64,000 nucleotides of DNA, from NCBI GenBank assembly GCA_050015455.1, contig JBEKBJ010000002.1, positions 62,001-126,000 of the forward strand, written 5' to 3'. The position numbers and the translations under genes were made by a program. The first letter of the stretch is position 1. Every line of letters begins with the position of its first letter. Source of the stretch: JAGDMS01 sp050015455. GTDB taxonomy: Bacteria > Desulfobacterota > Binatia > HRBIN30. Under the pieces are notes generated by a model. That model made no database searches, had not been told where the DNA came from, and was given only the letters and a program-made list of their open reading frames with translations. Positions 40,021 to 48,751 of this stretch are shown here, one piece after another.

Positions 40021-41835
40021 TCATACACGGTCCAAAAGATCGCGGCGCGCTTCCGCAGCTGCCCGGCGGCGTAGCAAAACAGCATAAGCCGCCAGTCCCC
40101 AATTTCGCAAACTGGCGACGGCAAACCCCAATGCGAAGCCGCCGAGCACCGCCTCGAAGAGGCCGATGAAAGCGCCTGCCCAGGTGGGGCGGAAGCCGGC
40201 GAAGTACTGGCCCAACAGCGCCAGGTGCTTACCCACTCTGAAGCCGCCCTTCAGGAGAAGGAAAGCGGTGGCGAAGAACAGACCCACTCCACCAACGGTT
40301 CCGAACGCCGCCCCCAACGCCACGGGATCCAGCCGCGCGAAAGCCGCTTCTACCACCTGTTCCGGCGACAAGTGCCGTTTCGCAGCGACACCTGCCGACA
40401 GCGGACCCCCGACGGGTGCCGCCGTCGCTTCCTCTTGGTAGTCCTGTTCCGTGTTCACGGACCACACATCATAACTCGCCCCCGCCAGGTTGCGAGCGGC
40501 GTACACGCCGGCCAGCATCGAATGATCCTGGTTGTTGTAGCGATGCTGGCCGTTGCGCCCGATGAGCTGCAGGTTGGTCAGCTGTTCCAGATAGCGTCGC
40601 ACGGTCACCAGGTCGCGTTGATAGGTCCGGTCGTACACTGGATACGCTTTCGGCACCCGCACCACCGTGCCATCCTCCACTTCGTGCGGCTTGATCAGCC
40701 CGATCTGAGCGCAATCATGGATGCCGGTATCGATGAGCCGTTCGCGCTCCCAGCTCCACTCCTCGTCGTGGTCCCACAGGAAGTATTCCAGCCCGAGTGA
40801 GCTGCGTGAGGCGTCCGGCACCATGTGCGGGCTCCAGTTCTTGTAGTTTTGGATGCGCCCGAGCTTCACTTCCGGCGAATGAATGTAAATCCAGTTGTCC
40901 GGAAACACCGCAGCGCGCTTCACGACCAGCACGACGGTGAGGTAGTCGCGATAGCGCAGGCGATCGGCGGCGCGCCGCACGTCATCCGGCGGCGCCGGAT
41001 CGAGCGCGTTGATCAGGTCGCGGATCGGCATGGTCGAGATGACGTGCTCGCCGGAGAACTCGACCCGCCCGCCATCGCGTGCCCGGCCGTACACGCACTC
41101 GATGCGCCCGTGACGGTGGCGAATACACTCGACACGGACACCATGGATGATCTCGCCGCCGCGTTGTGCGACCAGCTCGGCGCAGCGCTCCCACAGCATG
41201 CCCGGGCCGAAGCGCGGATAGTGAAAGCGATCAATGAGGCTGGTGATGATCTCGCCGCCTTTGGTGCGCGTGCGATTGAAGAGCGCATTGCGCACTGCCT
41301 CGGCCAGCGACAGATTCTTGATACGCTGCGCCGCCCAGTCCGCCGATATCTCCGAGCACGGAATGCCCCACACCTTCTCCGTGTACGTCTTGAAGAAGAT
41401 CTCGTACAGCCGGTACCCGAAACGGTTCGACACCCACTGCTCGAAGCTGCTTTCCTCCGATGTGGGCGCCAGCCGCGCCTTGGCGTAGCTCAAGCAGACG
41501 AGCAACGCTTCAACCGGCCCGAGGCCGGTCAGCGCGTTGAGCGGCTTCAGCGGATACTCGAAGTAGTGGCCGCGGTAGTAGATGCGCGACAGGCGCGCCC
41601 GCAGCAGAAAGTCTTCCCCGAGCATCTCGTGCCATAACTGGTTGATCAGCGGCACCTTGGAGAAGAAACGGTGGCCGCCGACGTCAAAACGGTAGCCGCG
41701 GTAGTTCACCGTGCGTGAGAGGCCGCCGACCTGATGATCCGCCTCCACCAGTGTGGAGCGCATCCCGAGCTTTGACAGCTCATACGCAGCGGTCAACCCG
41801 GCCGGACCCGCCCCGATGATCAGCACGGATGACAT
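40021..41835 (-). CDS. FAD-dependent oxidoreductase / UDP-galactopyranose mutase-like, with membrane C-terminus
   Basis: 604 residues from ATG 41835 (a TTG five codons earlier is also open). N-terminal dinucleotide site MSSVLIIGAGPAGLTAAYEL with EADHQVGGLSRT and FDVGGHRFF, as in UDP-galactopyranose mutases and protoporphyrinogen-oxidase-like flavoproteins; WGIPCSEISADWAAQRIK and NGQHRYNNQDHSML are also family traits. From about residue 510 a two-helix membrane module is added that is homologous to the neighbouring 101-residue protein. Next to a family 2 glycosyltransferase, so a role in sugar or polyprenyl-linked glycan modification is likely. Confidence 0.82.
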   Translation of the reverse strand: MSSVLIIGAGPAGLTAAYELSKLGMRSTLVEADHQVGGLSRTVNYRGYRFDVGGHRFFSKVPLINQLWHEMLGEDFLLRARLSRIYYRGHYFEYPLKPLNALTGLGPVEALLVCLSYAKARLAPTSEESSFEQWVSNRFGYRLYEIFFKTYTEKVWGIPCSEISADWAAQRIKNLSLAEAVRNALFNRTRTKGGEIITSLIDRFHYPRFGPGMLWERCAELVAQRGGEIIHGVRVECIRHRHGRIECVYGRARDGGRVEFSGEHVISTMPIRDLINALDPAPPDDVRRAADRLRYRDYLTVVLVVKRAAVFPDNWIYIHSPEVKLGRIQNYKNWSPHMVPDASRSSLGLEYFLWDHDEEWSWERERLIDTGIHDCAQIGLIKPHEVEDGTVVRVPKAYPVYDRTYQRDLVTVRRYLEQLTNLQLIGRNGQHRYNNQDHSMLAGVYAARNLAGASYDVWSVNTEQDYQEEATAAPVGGPLSAGVAAKRHLSPEQVVEAAFARLDPVALGAAFGTVGGVGLFFATAFLLLKGGFRVGKHLALLGQYFAGFRPTWAGAFIGLFEAVLGGFALGFAVASLRNWGLAAYAVLLRRRAAAEARRDLLDRV

Positions 41836-41868
41836 GATGCAGCTCAGCAACTCAGCAAGGCCTGCCGC

Positions 41869-42906
41869 TCAACGCGTGGTCCGAGGCCACGGTTGGCTCA
41901 GCTCCGGCCGGTGCGGCCTCAGCCTGTCCCAGAGGTGAAGAGACAAGCCCACCCCGACCGCCACGCCACAGTACCCATAGTACAGCCAGTGCAACGGGAT
42001 CGCCTGCACTGCGAACCGCAGCCCGCGTTTGCGCGCGAGGAACCGATAGAGGTGGAGATTCAGATAGACGAGCAAAGCTGCGGCGGCTGTGACCAACAAC
42101 AACGGCCATGGCGAAGCCACTAAATGCCCTGTGAAAACGGCGCCGCACAGGAGCACCACGGCGAAGACGAGGGCCACGCTGAACCGGTGCCGGGCGGTCA
42201 CGTTCAAGTCCGACGGCATGCTGCGGTCACGCAGCATCAGCCGGAACCACGGAATGCCACGGTCGAAGAGGTCCGAGCGCAGCAGTCCGCAGAAGGTCCA
42301 CCGCTTCAGATGGGTCACCTGGATTGCCGGATCCAGATCGATGCGGCGGCCGCGTGTCCGTAGCCGAAACCCGAGTTCGATATCCTCGATGCAGGGCCGC
42401 GTATATGATTCGTCGAAGCCGCCGGCGGCCAGAAAGGCCTCACGCCGGATGGCGCCGCAACCGGCCCAAAAGGTCCATGCTTCAGTACGGCTGGTATGGT
42501 GCACGTAGTGGTGGAAAAGATTCTTGTACTGCGAGATGAACCCGGGGTCCGCCGGAGTGTCGTCGTAGGAGCCGATGACGGCATCCACCGCCGGATGGGC
42601 ACGAAAATACGCGTCCACCTGCGCCAGAGTTTGCGGATGCACGCACACATCCGCATCGAGGAAGAGCAAGACCTCACCCTGCGCCTGTTCGGCCCCGCGA
42701 TTGCGTGCACGCGCAGGGCCGCCGTTGCGCTCGAGCGCCATGACGCTGGCGCCATAGCGGGCGGCGACCGCGCTCGACTGGTCCGTGGACGCGTCGTCCA
42801 CCACAATGCACTCGTAGTCGCGAAAAGTCGATTGTCGCAGACGCTCGAGGCAGCGATCCAACCCTCCCTCTCCGTTATAAACCGGGATGATGACCGAAAG
42901 CCTCAC
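41869..42906 (-). CDS. Family 2 glycosyltransferase with membrane helices
   Basis: 345 residues. GT-A fold: MRLSVIIPVYNGEGGLDRCL, VVDDASTDQS, metal-binding DxD as LLFLDADVCVH, acceptor-region FWAGCGAIRREAFLAAGGFD and ED motif CIEDIELGFRLRTRGR. The C-terminal third has two to three hydrophobic stretches (VALVFAVVLLCGAVFTGHLV, WPLLLVTAAAALLVYLNL). Probably adds a sugar to a lipid carrier. Head of an operon with the flavoprotein and the small membrane protein (33-base and 13-base gaps). Confidence 0.88.
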   Translation of the reverse strand: MRLSVIIPVYNGEGGLDRCLERLRQSTFRDYECIVVDDASTDQSSAVAARYGASVMALERNGGPARARNRGAEQAQGEVLLFLDADVCVHPQTLAQVDAYFRAHPAVDAVIGSYDDTPADPGFISQYKNLFHHYVHHTSRTEAWTFWAGCGAIRREAFLAAGGFDESYTRPCIEDIELGFRLRTRGRRIDLDPAIQVTHLKRWTFCGLLRSDLFDRGIPWFRLMLRDRSMPSDLNVTARHRFSVALVFAVVLLCGAVFTGHLVASPWPLLLVTAAAALLVYLNLHLYRFLARKRGLRFAVQAIPLHWLYYGYCGVAVGVGLSLHLWDRLRPHRPELSQPWPRTTR

Positions 42907-43353
42907 GGGCGCTGGATTCCCTTTTTGGCGTCAAGCAACCGCTGCCGCACGCATGACATCCGTCTGCTAGAGCAATCGCAGCGCTGGGTCAACATATTTG
43001 TCGTTGGCCGTTAAGCCCGGCAGACAGACGAGCCAAGCCATCGTTTGCAGATTGGTGACAATTTGCGCCGGCGGTGCCACCGGCACGCGGCTGTCTTCGG
43101 AAGCATCGGAATGGGTCTGGAGATCGAGGATCATCGTTCGGTACGCCCCCCATGTCCATGCCGCGTCCGGGCTGAAGTGTCACCCGTTGCCAGGTGCCAG
43201 GTGCACGCCCCGCAACCATCCCGTCAGTGTTGCGTTATGGAGAGCAAAGGAACTGAGCAGGCATTTCATGACATTGAGTGTCATGCGGCGCATTGGCGCT
43301 GACGAGTGTTTTGATCTGAACCCAACTGATGCCGAAATAACTCGGAGTCATTC
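42907..43353. other. Intergenic region, no gene seen
   Basis: 447 bases between two divergent genes. No credible frame. A short palindrome TGACA-TTGAG-TGTCA lies at 43269-43283. A GTCAAC...CGTTA pair near 42990-43015 resembles the ECF motif found later but has the wrong spacing. Confidence 0.5.
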
Positions 43354-45167
43354 ATGTACCGAAAGCCCCGCATAACTCTTCTCGCCGCCAGGCTCGCCAC
43401 CCTGGTGCTCATCGTCGCCAATGTCCCGATTTCATCGGCCGACGAACTACCTGCTTCCGACGAACCGCCGCCCGCGGAGGAGGCCAAAGAGATCGAACGG
43501 ACGCCGCCCCGGCTGAGTTTATCGACGGCGAGGTGTCCTTCTGGCGCCCGGGAGCGGAGGATTGGGGGCTGGCACAGATGAACACGCCGTTAGCTCCCGG
43601 CGACGAGCTATACAGCGGCGGGCGCGCGAACCTGGAATTGCAGGTCGGAGCGCGTGCCTACGTGCGTGCCGGCGAGGAGACGCAGATCGGGCTCGAAAAC
43701 CAGGAACCCAATTTCATGCAGTTCAAGGTGACCGCGGGCCATACCTCGTTCGATCTCCGCAGCGTGGCCGCCGGGCATACGCTTGAGTTGGACACACCTA
43801 ATGCTGCCTTCACCATCGAAAGCACCGGGTACTATCGGGTCGACGTCGGCAAGGACTCGACCACGTTCATCACCCGCCGTGGTGGCCGCGCCTCCATGGT
43901 GCCTGCCGGTGGCGAAGCTGTGGGAATCGCCCCCAGTGAGGAGGTCGTTATCCAAGGGACGGACAATCCCAGCGTCGAGACCTACGTGGCACCCGAGATT
44001 GATGTGTGGGACCGCTGGAATTACGAGCGCACGGATCACCTGATCGACTCCGTCAGTGCGCGCTACCTGTCATCGGGGATGTACGGCGCGGATGCGCTGA
44101 ACAACTACGGTACGTGGCGTGTCGTGCAGCCATACGGTCCCGTGTGGGTGCCCGAGGGCGTTCCAGCCGGCTGGGCGCCGTACAGCACCGGGCGATGGAT
44201 ATGGGATCCGTATTACGGCTGGACCTGGGTCGATACGGCACCGTGGGGTTGGGCGCCGTACCACTATGGCCGCTGGGTCTACGCCGGCGGCTACTGGGCT
44301 TGGGCGCCGGGCCCGGTTGTGGTCGCACCGGTGTACGCGCCCGCGCTGGTTGCTTTCTTTGGCGGCGCAGATTTCAGCGTCAGCATCGGCATCGGTGTAC
44401 CCGCCGTCAGCTGGGTGGCCCTCGGCTGGGGCGAACCTTGCATCCCGTGGTGGGGAAGAGTTGGCTTCGTCGGCAGGCCGTGGTGGGGCGGGTGGGGCGG
44501 CCCGCGTATCGTCAACAATGTCGTCATCAATACGACAACTGTTGTTAACGTCAACAATATTACATACCGTAATATCGGTGTTCACGATGCCGTCATCGGT
44601 GTTCCTGAGGATCGGTTCGGTCGCCACCTGGCTCGGCACGTGCACCTCCCCGAGGCTGACGTGGGCCGCCTCGATCCGGTGCGTGGTGCGTTGCCGTGGA
44701 AGCCGACTGCGGCGAGTTTGGTTCCGGGGGTGGGTGGTCACGCGTTCCGGCCGCCGCCGCAGGTGTTGAGCCGACCTGTGGTGGGCACGCGGGCACCGCA
44801 CGACCCTGTTCCGGCCCTGCGGGCGCAGGGATTGAATGCGCCTGCCACCATGGCTGCGCCAGCACCGCGGCTGGTCAGCGCCCCACGCGGGCCACACGCC
44901 GCTTTGGTGTCGCCACGTCCTCCCTTCGGGCAGCAGGGTGCTGTCGAGCGCCCGAGGCCGGCGGAGCCGCCGCGCTTCGGCAAGCAAACCGCGCCGGCAG
45001 AAGCAGCCCCGCCGCGCCAGACGCGTGGCGAGTTGCCCGGAGAGCCCGCCAATCGGCTCTTCCGCAGCGGGCCCCAAAGCCAGCCGCCGCGTACCGAAGC
45101 CCGCCAGCGCCCGGTTCGGGAAGCGCGCCCAGAGCGCGCACCAGGAAGCGAGCAGCGCACGCGTTAA
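43354..45167 (+). pseudogene. FecR-like / DUF6600 envelope protein with a frameshift
   Basis: The signal peptide (ITLLAARLATLVLIVANVPI SSA) starts at 43354 in one frame; the rest, from SFWRPGAEDWGLAQ, continues in the next frame. The break is at about 43518-43521, where CTGAGTTTATCGACGG needs one more base to read LSFIDGEVSFW. Body: FecR-type beta domain (ELYSGGRANLELQVGARAYV), then DUF6600 WAPY repeats (GRWIWDPYYGWTWVDTAPWG, WAPYHYGRWVYAGGYWAWAP) and a Pro/Arg-rich tail. Such proteins are periplasmic or surface proteins of unknown role. A single-base indel could be a sequencing error or a recent mutation; the remainder is intact. Confidence 0.8.
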
Positions 45168-45270
45168 GGCCTGGGCAAGTGAGAGACCGTGACGAGATTG
45201 TGAATGGTTGGATTCCCAAGCACTTCCTCGTCTGCGATCAAACCGCGAACCGCTTGCTGGGCACTCCACG

Positions 45271-45753
45271 CTAGTCGGGGCCTGCGAGCAGGCTTTGCAT
45301 CTCAGCTTGCAGCTTCTCGATCCGGTCCTTGGTTTGCGCGACCTTGGCCAGCTGCTGGGGTGTGAGCACGGCGCGAATGGCCAGAGCGGTTTTGACGCCT
45401 TGCTCCATCAGTTGTTGGCGCAGCCGCATGATCTGCTGCACCTGCGGCGTCAGATCCGCGGCTTGCACGCTCCCGGGCGCAAACAGCTTGTCGGCCAACT
45501 GGTTGTTGGCTGCCTGCAGCTGTGTGAACAGCGTGCGCAGACTCTGGTGTTCGGCCTCCATGATCTGGCGCACCCGATTTTGCTGGTCGGGCGTGAGGCC
45601 AGCCTGCTTGAGCACCATGTGGAGCATCATCGCCGGGCTGTCCCCGTGCATCATGCGGCCCATCCCAGGCCCTTCCCCTGCTTGTCCCTGCAGGGGAGCG
45701 GCTCCGAGGCTGGCGAAGGCCAACCCGGCCAACAAGATGACGTACTTGGTCAT
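45271..45753 (-). CDS. Spy/CpxP-like periplasmic protein A
   Basis: 160 residues. Signal peptide MTKYVILLAGLAFASLGAAP. The mature part is a helical hairpin with the family LTxxQ motifs: AGLTPDQQNRVRQIMEAEHQ and RAVLTPQQLAKVAQTKDRIE, and a Met/His patch (GPGMGRMMHGDSPAMMLHMV). Spy/CpxP-type proteins are envelope chaperones or metal sensors; in cnrYXH the related CnrX senses metal for the sigma/anti-sigma pair. Here it is the third gene of a sigma, anti-sigma, Spy-like operon. Close paralogue of the protein at 60048-60548 (shared TLFTQLxAANxQ, TPQVQQI, LMEQGVKTALAIRAVLTP). Confidence 0.85.
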   Translation of the reverse strand: MTKYVILLAGLAFASLGAAPLQGQAGEGPGMGRMMHGDSPAMMLHMVLKQAGLTPDQQNRVRQIMEAEHQSLRTLFTQLQAANNQLADKLFAPGSVQAADLTPQVQQIMRLRQQLMEQGVKTALAIRAVLTPQQLAKVAQTKDRIEKLQAEMQSLLAGPD

Positions 45754-45771
45754 TCGACTCTCTCCTTCACT

Positions 45772-46272
45772 TCACTCGCCCTCGGTAAGGAAGGCTGACA
45801 CTTCATCGCTACACTCGCCGGTCAAGAGCTGCTCGCGCGTGCAGGGCTGACCCGCTTCGAGTGCGGCCTCAAGGTACGAAGCCTCAGCGGCCACCGGTGG
45901 AATTGCGTTCGCGTCGCTCGGGCCAAACAACGCGTCGGACAAGTCCGTGGCGAACGCCGAGACACTGCTGGCGCGTTCCGCGACCTCCACTGGCGACGAC
46001 CGCCGCAGCCATGCCACGTCCAGAACCAACACAACAAGCGCTGCACAGGTAATTGCGGCGGGCATCCATCGGAGCCGCTGCAGCGGCGCGCGACCGATCT
46101 CCCCGACCGGCGGCGGCGCTTTGAGCACCTGGCCGATGGTGTCCAGATCGCCGACCAGTTGCTCGTAGCGTTCCGCGCAATCCGCGCACGTCCGCAGGTG
46201 GAACTGTTGTGTAGCCGTGCCTTCGTGCAAGTAGAGCCGCACCAACGCCCGCTCGTTCAGACATCGCTTCAT
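45772..46272 (-). CDS. Zinc-type membrane anti-sigma factor A
   Basis: 166 residues. N-terminal anti-sigma domain with the zinc motif His25-x3-Cys29-x2-Cys32 (FHLRTCADC) and Cys4. One transmembrane helix about 72-90 (WMPAAITCAALVVLVLDVAW). The periplasmic tail holds a Cys-x9-Cys pair, PCTREQLLTGEC, that the paralogue at 60560-61063 shares (CTQDGYFNGEC). It overlaps the sigma gene by 4 bases, so the two are made in balance. It should hold the ECF sigma factor at the membrane until a periplasmic signal arrives. 18 bases separate it from the Spy-like gene. Confidence 0.87.
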   Translation of the reverse strand: MKRCLNERALVRLYLHEGTATQQFHLRTCADCAERYEQLVGDLDTIGQVLKAPPPVGEIGRAPLQRLRWMPAAITCAALVVLVLDVAWLRRSSPVEVAERASSVSAFATDLSDALFGPSDANAIPPVAAEASYLEAALEAGQPCTREQLLTGECSDEVSAFLTEGE

Positions 46273-46916
46273 GTTTGACCTCGCAACGCCCGGCGCATGT
46301 GGTGCACCGCGCGATACAGATGACGCTTGATGCTACCGGGACTCAGGCCAAGGGCCTCGGCGACCGCCTCGGCGGACCAGCCCTCCAGTTGCCGTAGCAC
46401 AAACACCTCCTGCTGCCGCGCCGACAATTGCCGGAACGATAGCCAGACATCCCGGCGCGCCTCGTTGCCGAGCACCGTCTGTTCGGGAGTGGACCCGCGG
46501 GCCGGATGCTGTGTTTCCTCGAACTCCTGATGATGCTCGCGCCACCACTTCCACCAACCCGAGCGCCGCCGATCACGACAAGCATTCACCGTCACCTTCG
46601 TCAGCCAGGGTCCCCAGGCGATCGTGCGACCACTCAGCTGATGCTGGCGGAACAGCTTGAGGAACACTTCCTGACTGACGTCGTCGGCCTCATCCGCATC
46701 GGACAACAAGAGCCGGCACAGGCGCAGCACGCGTCCGCGGCGGGCTTGGTACAGCTCATTGTACTCCGCTGCGCCGTCCCTGACCGATTGCAGAGGAAGG
46801 TCCTTCCTGTGCTCTACGGATGCTGACGAACGCCGCGCATCCTTCATTGGCGAGGCGGCAATTGGGCCTGAGACATCGGTCGTGCGCGGTGATCGCGCCT
46901 GGACCGGGCTGCTCAT
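46269..46916 (-). CDS. ECF sigma factor A (CnrH/RpoE-like)
   Basis: 215 residues from ATG 46916. Region 2: YNELYQARRGRVLRLCRLLL SDADEADDVSQEVFLKLFRQ; region 4: LSARQQEVFVLRQLEGWSAE AVAEALGLSPGSIKRHLYRA. A longer frame exists, but the chosen start gives the same length (215) and the same N-terminus (MSSxxQARxxRTT) as sigma B at 61060-61707. The 5' leader of about 190 bases is conserved with sigma B. An ECF-type promoter motif lies at 47113-47140. The expected job is to transcribe the regulon with the GTCAACC-N16-CGTYR motif, including its own gene. Confidence 0.88.
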   Translation of the reverse strand: MSSPVQARSPRTTDVSGPIAASPMKDARRSSASVEHRKDLPLQSVRDGAAEYNELYQARRGRVLRLCRLLLSDADEADDVSQEVFLKLFRQHQLSGRTIAWGPWLTKVTVNACRDRRRSGWWKWWREHHQEFEETQHPARGSTPEQTVLGNEARRDVWLSFRQLSARQQEVFVLRQLEGWSAEAVAEALGLSPGSIKRHLYRAVHHMRRALRGQT

Positions 46917-47112
46917 CGCCACCAGGGTGAGCGGTTGGCGCATTCGGTCCTGAAGCCGGGGAACCACGTGCTGGGCGGGCAGGCCGCTGGGGGGGCAAAG
47001 AGACGGCCTGCCCAACCCAAGACGTGGCAGGGGCAAGTCCGCGACCGTTGCATCATGCGCTGGCTGCGGGCGGAGATCAGAACGTGATCCACACAAGGCC
47101 TCTGGCTCGAAG
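46917..47112 (-). other. Conserved long leader of sigma gene A
   Basis: About 190 bases between the ECF-type promoter and the start codon. It is strongly similar to 61708-61902 upstream of sigma B: shared blocks include GATCAGAACGTG, AGACGGCCTG and CGTGGCAGGGG (plus strand). Conservation outside the coding region suggests a structured leader RNA or a recent duplication. Confidence 0.5.
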
Positions 47113-47140
47113 TAACGAACGAGCACGCCGCTGGGTTGAC
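47113..47140 (-). promoter_or_regulatory. ECF-type promoter of sigma gene A
   Basis: Minus strand: GTCAACC at 47140-47134 and CGTTA at 47117-47113, 16 bases between. The sequence CTCGTTCGTT before and within the -10 is identical in the motifs of sigma B, the Cys/His-rich gene B and (as CTCGTTCGTC) macA. Confidence 0.7.
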
Positions 47141-47325
47141 ATGCCGTGGTACTACGACGCCGCCGAGCGCGCCACCCAGGGTATCCCAGGGTATCAACAC
47201 CTAGAGGGGGCATGGTCCACCGCCTCAAGGAATTCATCAATGCTGACCTGCCATCGCCGTTCACGTGCTGGTCCTCAGCCAAGGTACGACTCACGGCGAC
47301 CGCGCACAGCACGAGAAGACCCCCG

Positions 47326-47805
47326 TCAGAAAGTGCGCGGATGCGGTTCCAGTTGGTTGGGTCCAGCCTTTTTCATCTCGTTCATCGCTTCACTAATTTT
47401 CCCCAACTGCTCTGGAGTGAGAACTCTGCGGATCGCCAGGGCCGTGTTCAGCTCGCTTTGCATGAATTGCAGCCGCAGCTGAGCTAGGCGTTGGACCATG
47501 ACACTCGGGTCGCGTGCTGGCACGTTCGCAGGCGCCAGCAACGCGTCGTCCAGCTGGTTATTGACCTCGGCTAGTTGGCTGAGGAACTTCTGCGCATCGA
47601 CGCGATCCGTTTCGATGATCCGATGGACTTGGTCCGTTTGCTTAGTGGTCAGATCAGCGAATCTGAGCAGCACGGGGATCACCAATATCGGACCGTCGCC
47701 CATCATCATCATTCCGGCCACGGCTTCCGGTGATTGCGCATGCACCGGTCCAGGCCACGAACCGGCCACCGCCAGTGCTACCAACATGAAAACGCGCTTC
47801 GACAA
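47326..47805 (-). CDS. Spy-like periplasmic protein, second type
   Basis: 159 residues from a TTG at 47805, chosen because GGAGGT lies 7 bases upstream; an ATG six codons later has no such site. Signal peptide SKRVFMLVALAVAGSWPGPV HA. The mature part is helical with LTTKQTDQVHRIIETDRVDA and RRVLTPEQLGKISEAMNEMK, the LTxxQ pattern of Spy/CpxP-like proteins, and a Met-rich start (AGMMMMGDG). It follows the Cys/His-rich gene by 52 bases and is probably driven by the promoter at 48453-48480. Distant paralogue of the other two Spy-like proteins. Confidence 0.78.
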   Translation of the reverse strand: MSKRVFMLVALAVAGSWPGPVHAQSPEAVAGMMMMGDGPILVIPVLLRFADLTTKQTDQVHRIIETDRVDAQKFLSQLAEVNNQLDDALLAPANVPARDPSVMVQRLAQLRLQFMQSELNTALAIRRVLTPEQLGKISEAMNEMKKAGPNQLEPHPRTF

Positions 47806-47857
47806 TCTGACGACCTCCGTACCCACACTGAACGGGCGAGCCTGCGTGTGGGCTGAC

Positions 47858-48358
47858 TCACTGCCCGCCGTTCGGGTCCGCCGGACCGTGGTGATGGCGA
47901 TGCCCGTGGTGCTGCGCCAGCAGAGCCTGACACTGCGGATACGTGTTAGACAGCTCACTCTGATGTTCGCGCAGGCACTCGCCGATGTCACGGGGACCGG
48001 TGATGCCACTGCAGTAGGTTGTCACGGCGCCCCCGCAAGCCGTTTTCCAGGCATCCATCTTGGCTTGCATCTTGGTCAGGTGGGCCTGGCATTGGTCCGA
48101 AAGTGTGACGCCCTTTGACGTCGCGGCCTCCTGCAGACAGCTCGCAAACGCGCCTGGGCCGGGCGTGGCCTGGCAGAGCGTCTGCAGACAATCGCGGAAG
48201 CTGCGGAAGCTGCCGGGGCCGGGTGTGACATTGGGGCAAAGCGTCTGCAGGTCCGGACGACATGCGCCTCCACCGTGAGGGCCGCATGCCCGAGCTGGTG
48301 TCGTCGTCAGCGCCACGGCGAGCGGCGCGATGAGCATGATGAACTTCGACATTTCCAT
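47858..48358 (-). CDS. Secreted Cys-rich repeat protein with His-rich tail, A
   Basis: 166 residues from ATG 48358 with AGGAGGT 8 bases upstream. Signal peptide (FIMLIAPLAVALTTTPARA). Repeats of the Cys-rich type C..DLQTLCPNVTPGPGSFRS..DCLQTLC, with PGxG between Cys, as in bacterial Cys_rich repeat proteins. The C-terminus is LLAQHHGHRHHHGPADPNGG, a cluster of seven His. A metal-binding or redox role in the periplasm is likely. The promoter motif at 48453-48480 controls it. Paralogue at 61995-62450 has the same plan (shared CPN(V/I)TPGPG and His-rich end). Confidence 0.8.
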   Translation of the reverse strand: MEMSKFIMLIAPLAVALTTTPARACGPHGGGACRPDLQTLCPNVTPGPGSFRSFRDCLQTLCQATPGPGAFASCLQEAATSKGVTLSDQCQAHLTKMQAKMDAWKTACGGAVTTYCSGITGPRDIGECLREHQSELSNTYPQCQALLAQHHGHRHHHGPADPNGGQ

Positions 48359-48452
48359 TTCGATGACCTCCTCCTTGCTTCGTGATCGTGCGCCTTGCGG
48401 CACGCTGTGAAGCAACATGCACGCTGATGCAGCGCCCTCTTCATACACTCTA

Positions 48453-48480
48453 TAACGAGTCGAGAGCCATCTGGGTTGAC
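48453..48480 (-). promoter_or_regulatory. ECF-type promoter of the Cys/His-rich gene A
   Basis: Minus strand: GTCAACC at 48480-48474, CGTTA at 48457-48453, spacing 16. The transcript would start about 85-90 bases before ATG 48358. It points away from the next motif at 48513-48540. Confidence 0.7.
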
Positions 48481-48512
48481 GTCACTCGCGCCGGCCATTC
48501 ACATCCGCTGAT

Positions 48513-48540
48513 GTCAACCGATGCGGCGCTGGGCCCGTTA
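48513..48540 (+). promoter_or_regulatory. ECF-type promoter of Asp-rich peptide gene A
   Basis: Plus strand: GTCAACC at 48513-48519 and CGTTA at 48536-48540, spacing 16. Lies 64 bases upstream of ATG 48605. Together with 48453-48480 it forms a divergent pair of identical-type promoters. Confidence 0.65.
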
Positions 48541-48604
48541 TTGAGCACGGATATCGAAAAGATCGCCCCGCGTTCCACTGCGGCGGCACAAGAGGAGAGA
48601 GCCT

Positions 48605-48751
48605 ATGCGACGAGTTGCAACCCTGGCGTTCATCGCCCTGCTGGCGTTCGGCAGGTTTTCCACCGTGAGCAGCCACTCCCGGACCGTGGCCGCAGATCAA
48701 GGCGGTGACACCGGTGATGACAGCGGAGATGATGACGCCGATGACAGCTGA
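48605..48751 (+). CDS. Small secreted peptide with Asp-rich tail, A (48 aa)
   Basis: ATG 48605 with AGGAGAG 5 bases upstream; stop at 48749-48751. It reads as a short signal peptide (MRRVATLAFIALLAFG), a linker (RFSTVSSHSRTVAADQ) and an acidic end GGDTGDDSGDDDADDS. A paralogue with the same plan is encoded at 58880-59041 (shared IALLAFGR.ST.SSH and GDDSGDD). The Asp/Gly/Ser tail could bind calcium or other metal ions. Too small to be found by ordinary gene callers, but start, ribosome site, promoter motif and paralogue agree. Confidence 0.72.
   Translation: MRRVATLAFIALLAFGRFSTVSSHSRTVAADQGGDTGDDSGDDDADDS

Noticed and set aside
42988..43015. GTCAAC...CGTTA pair upstream of the DUF6600 gene as another ECF promoter
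   Set aside because: It has GTCAACA and only 14 bases between the boxes instead of 16, and lies more than 300 bases from the gene.
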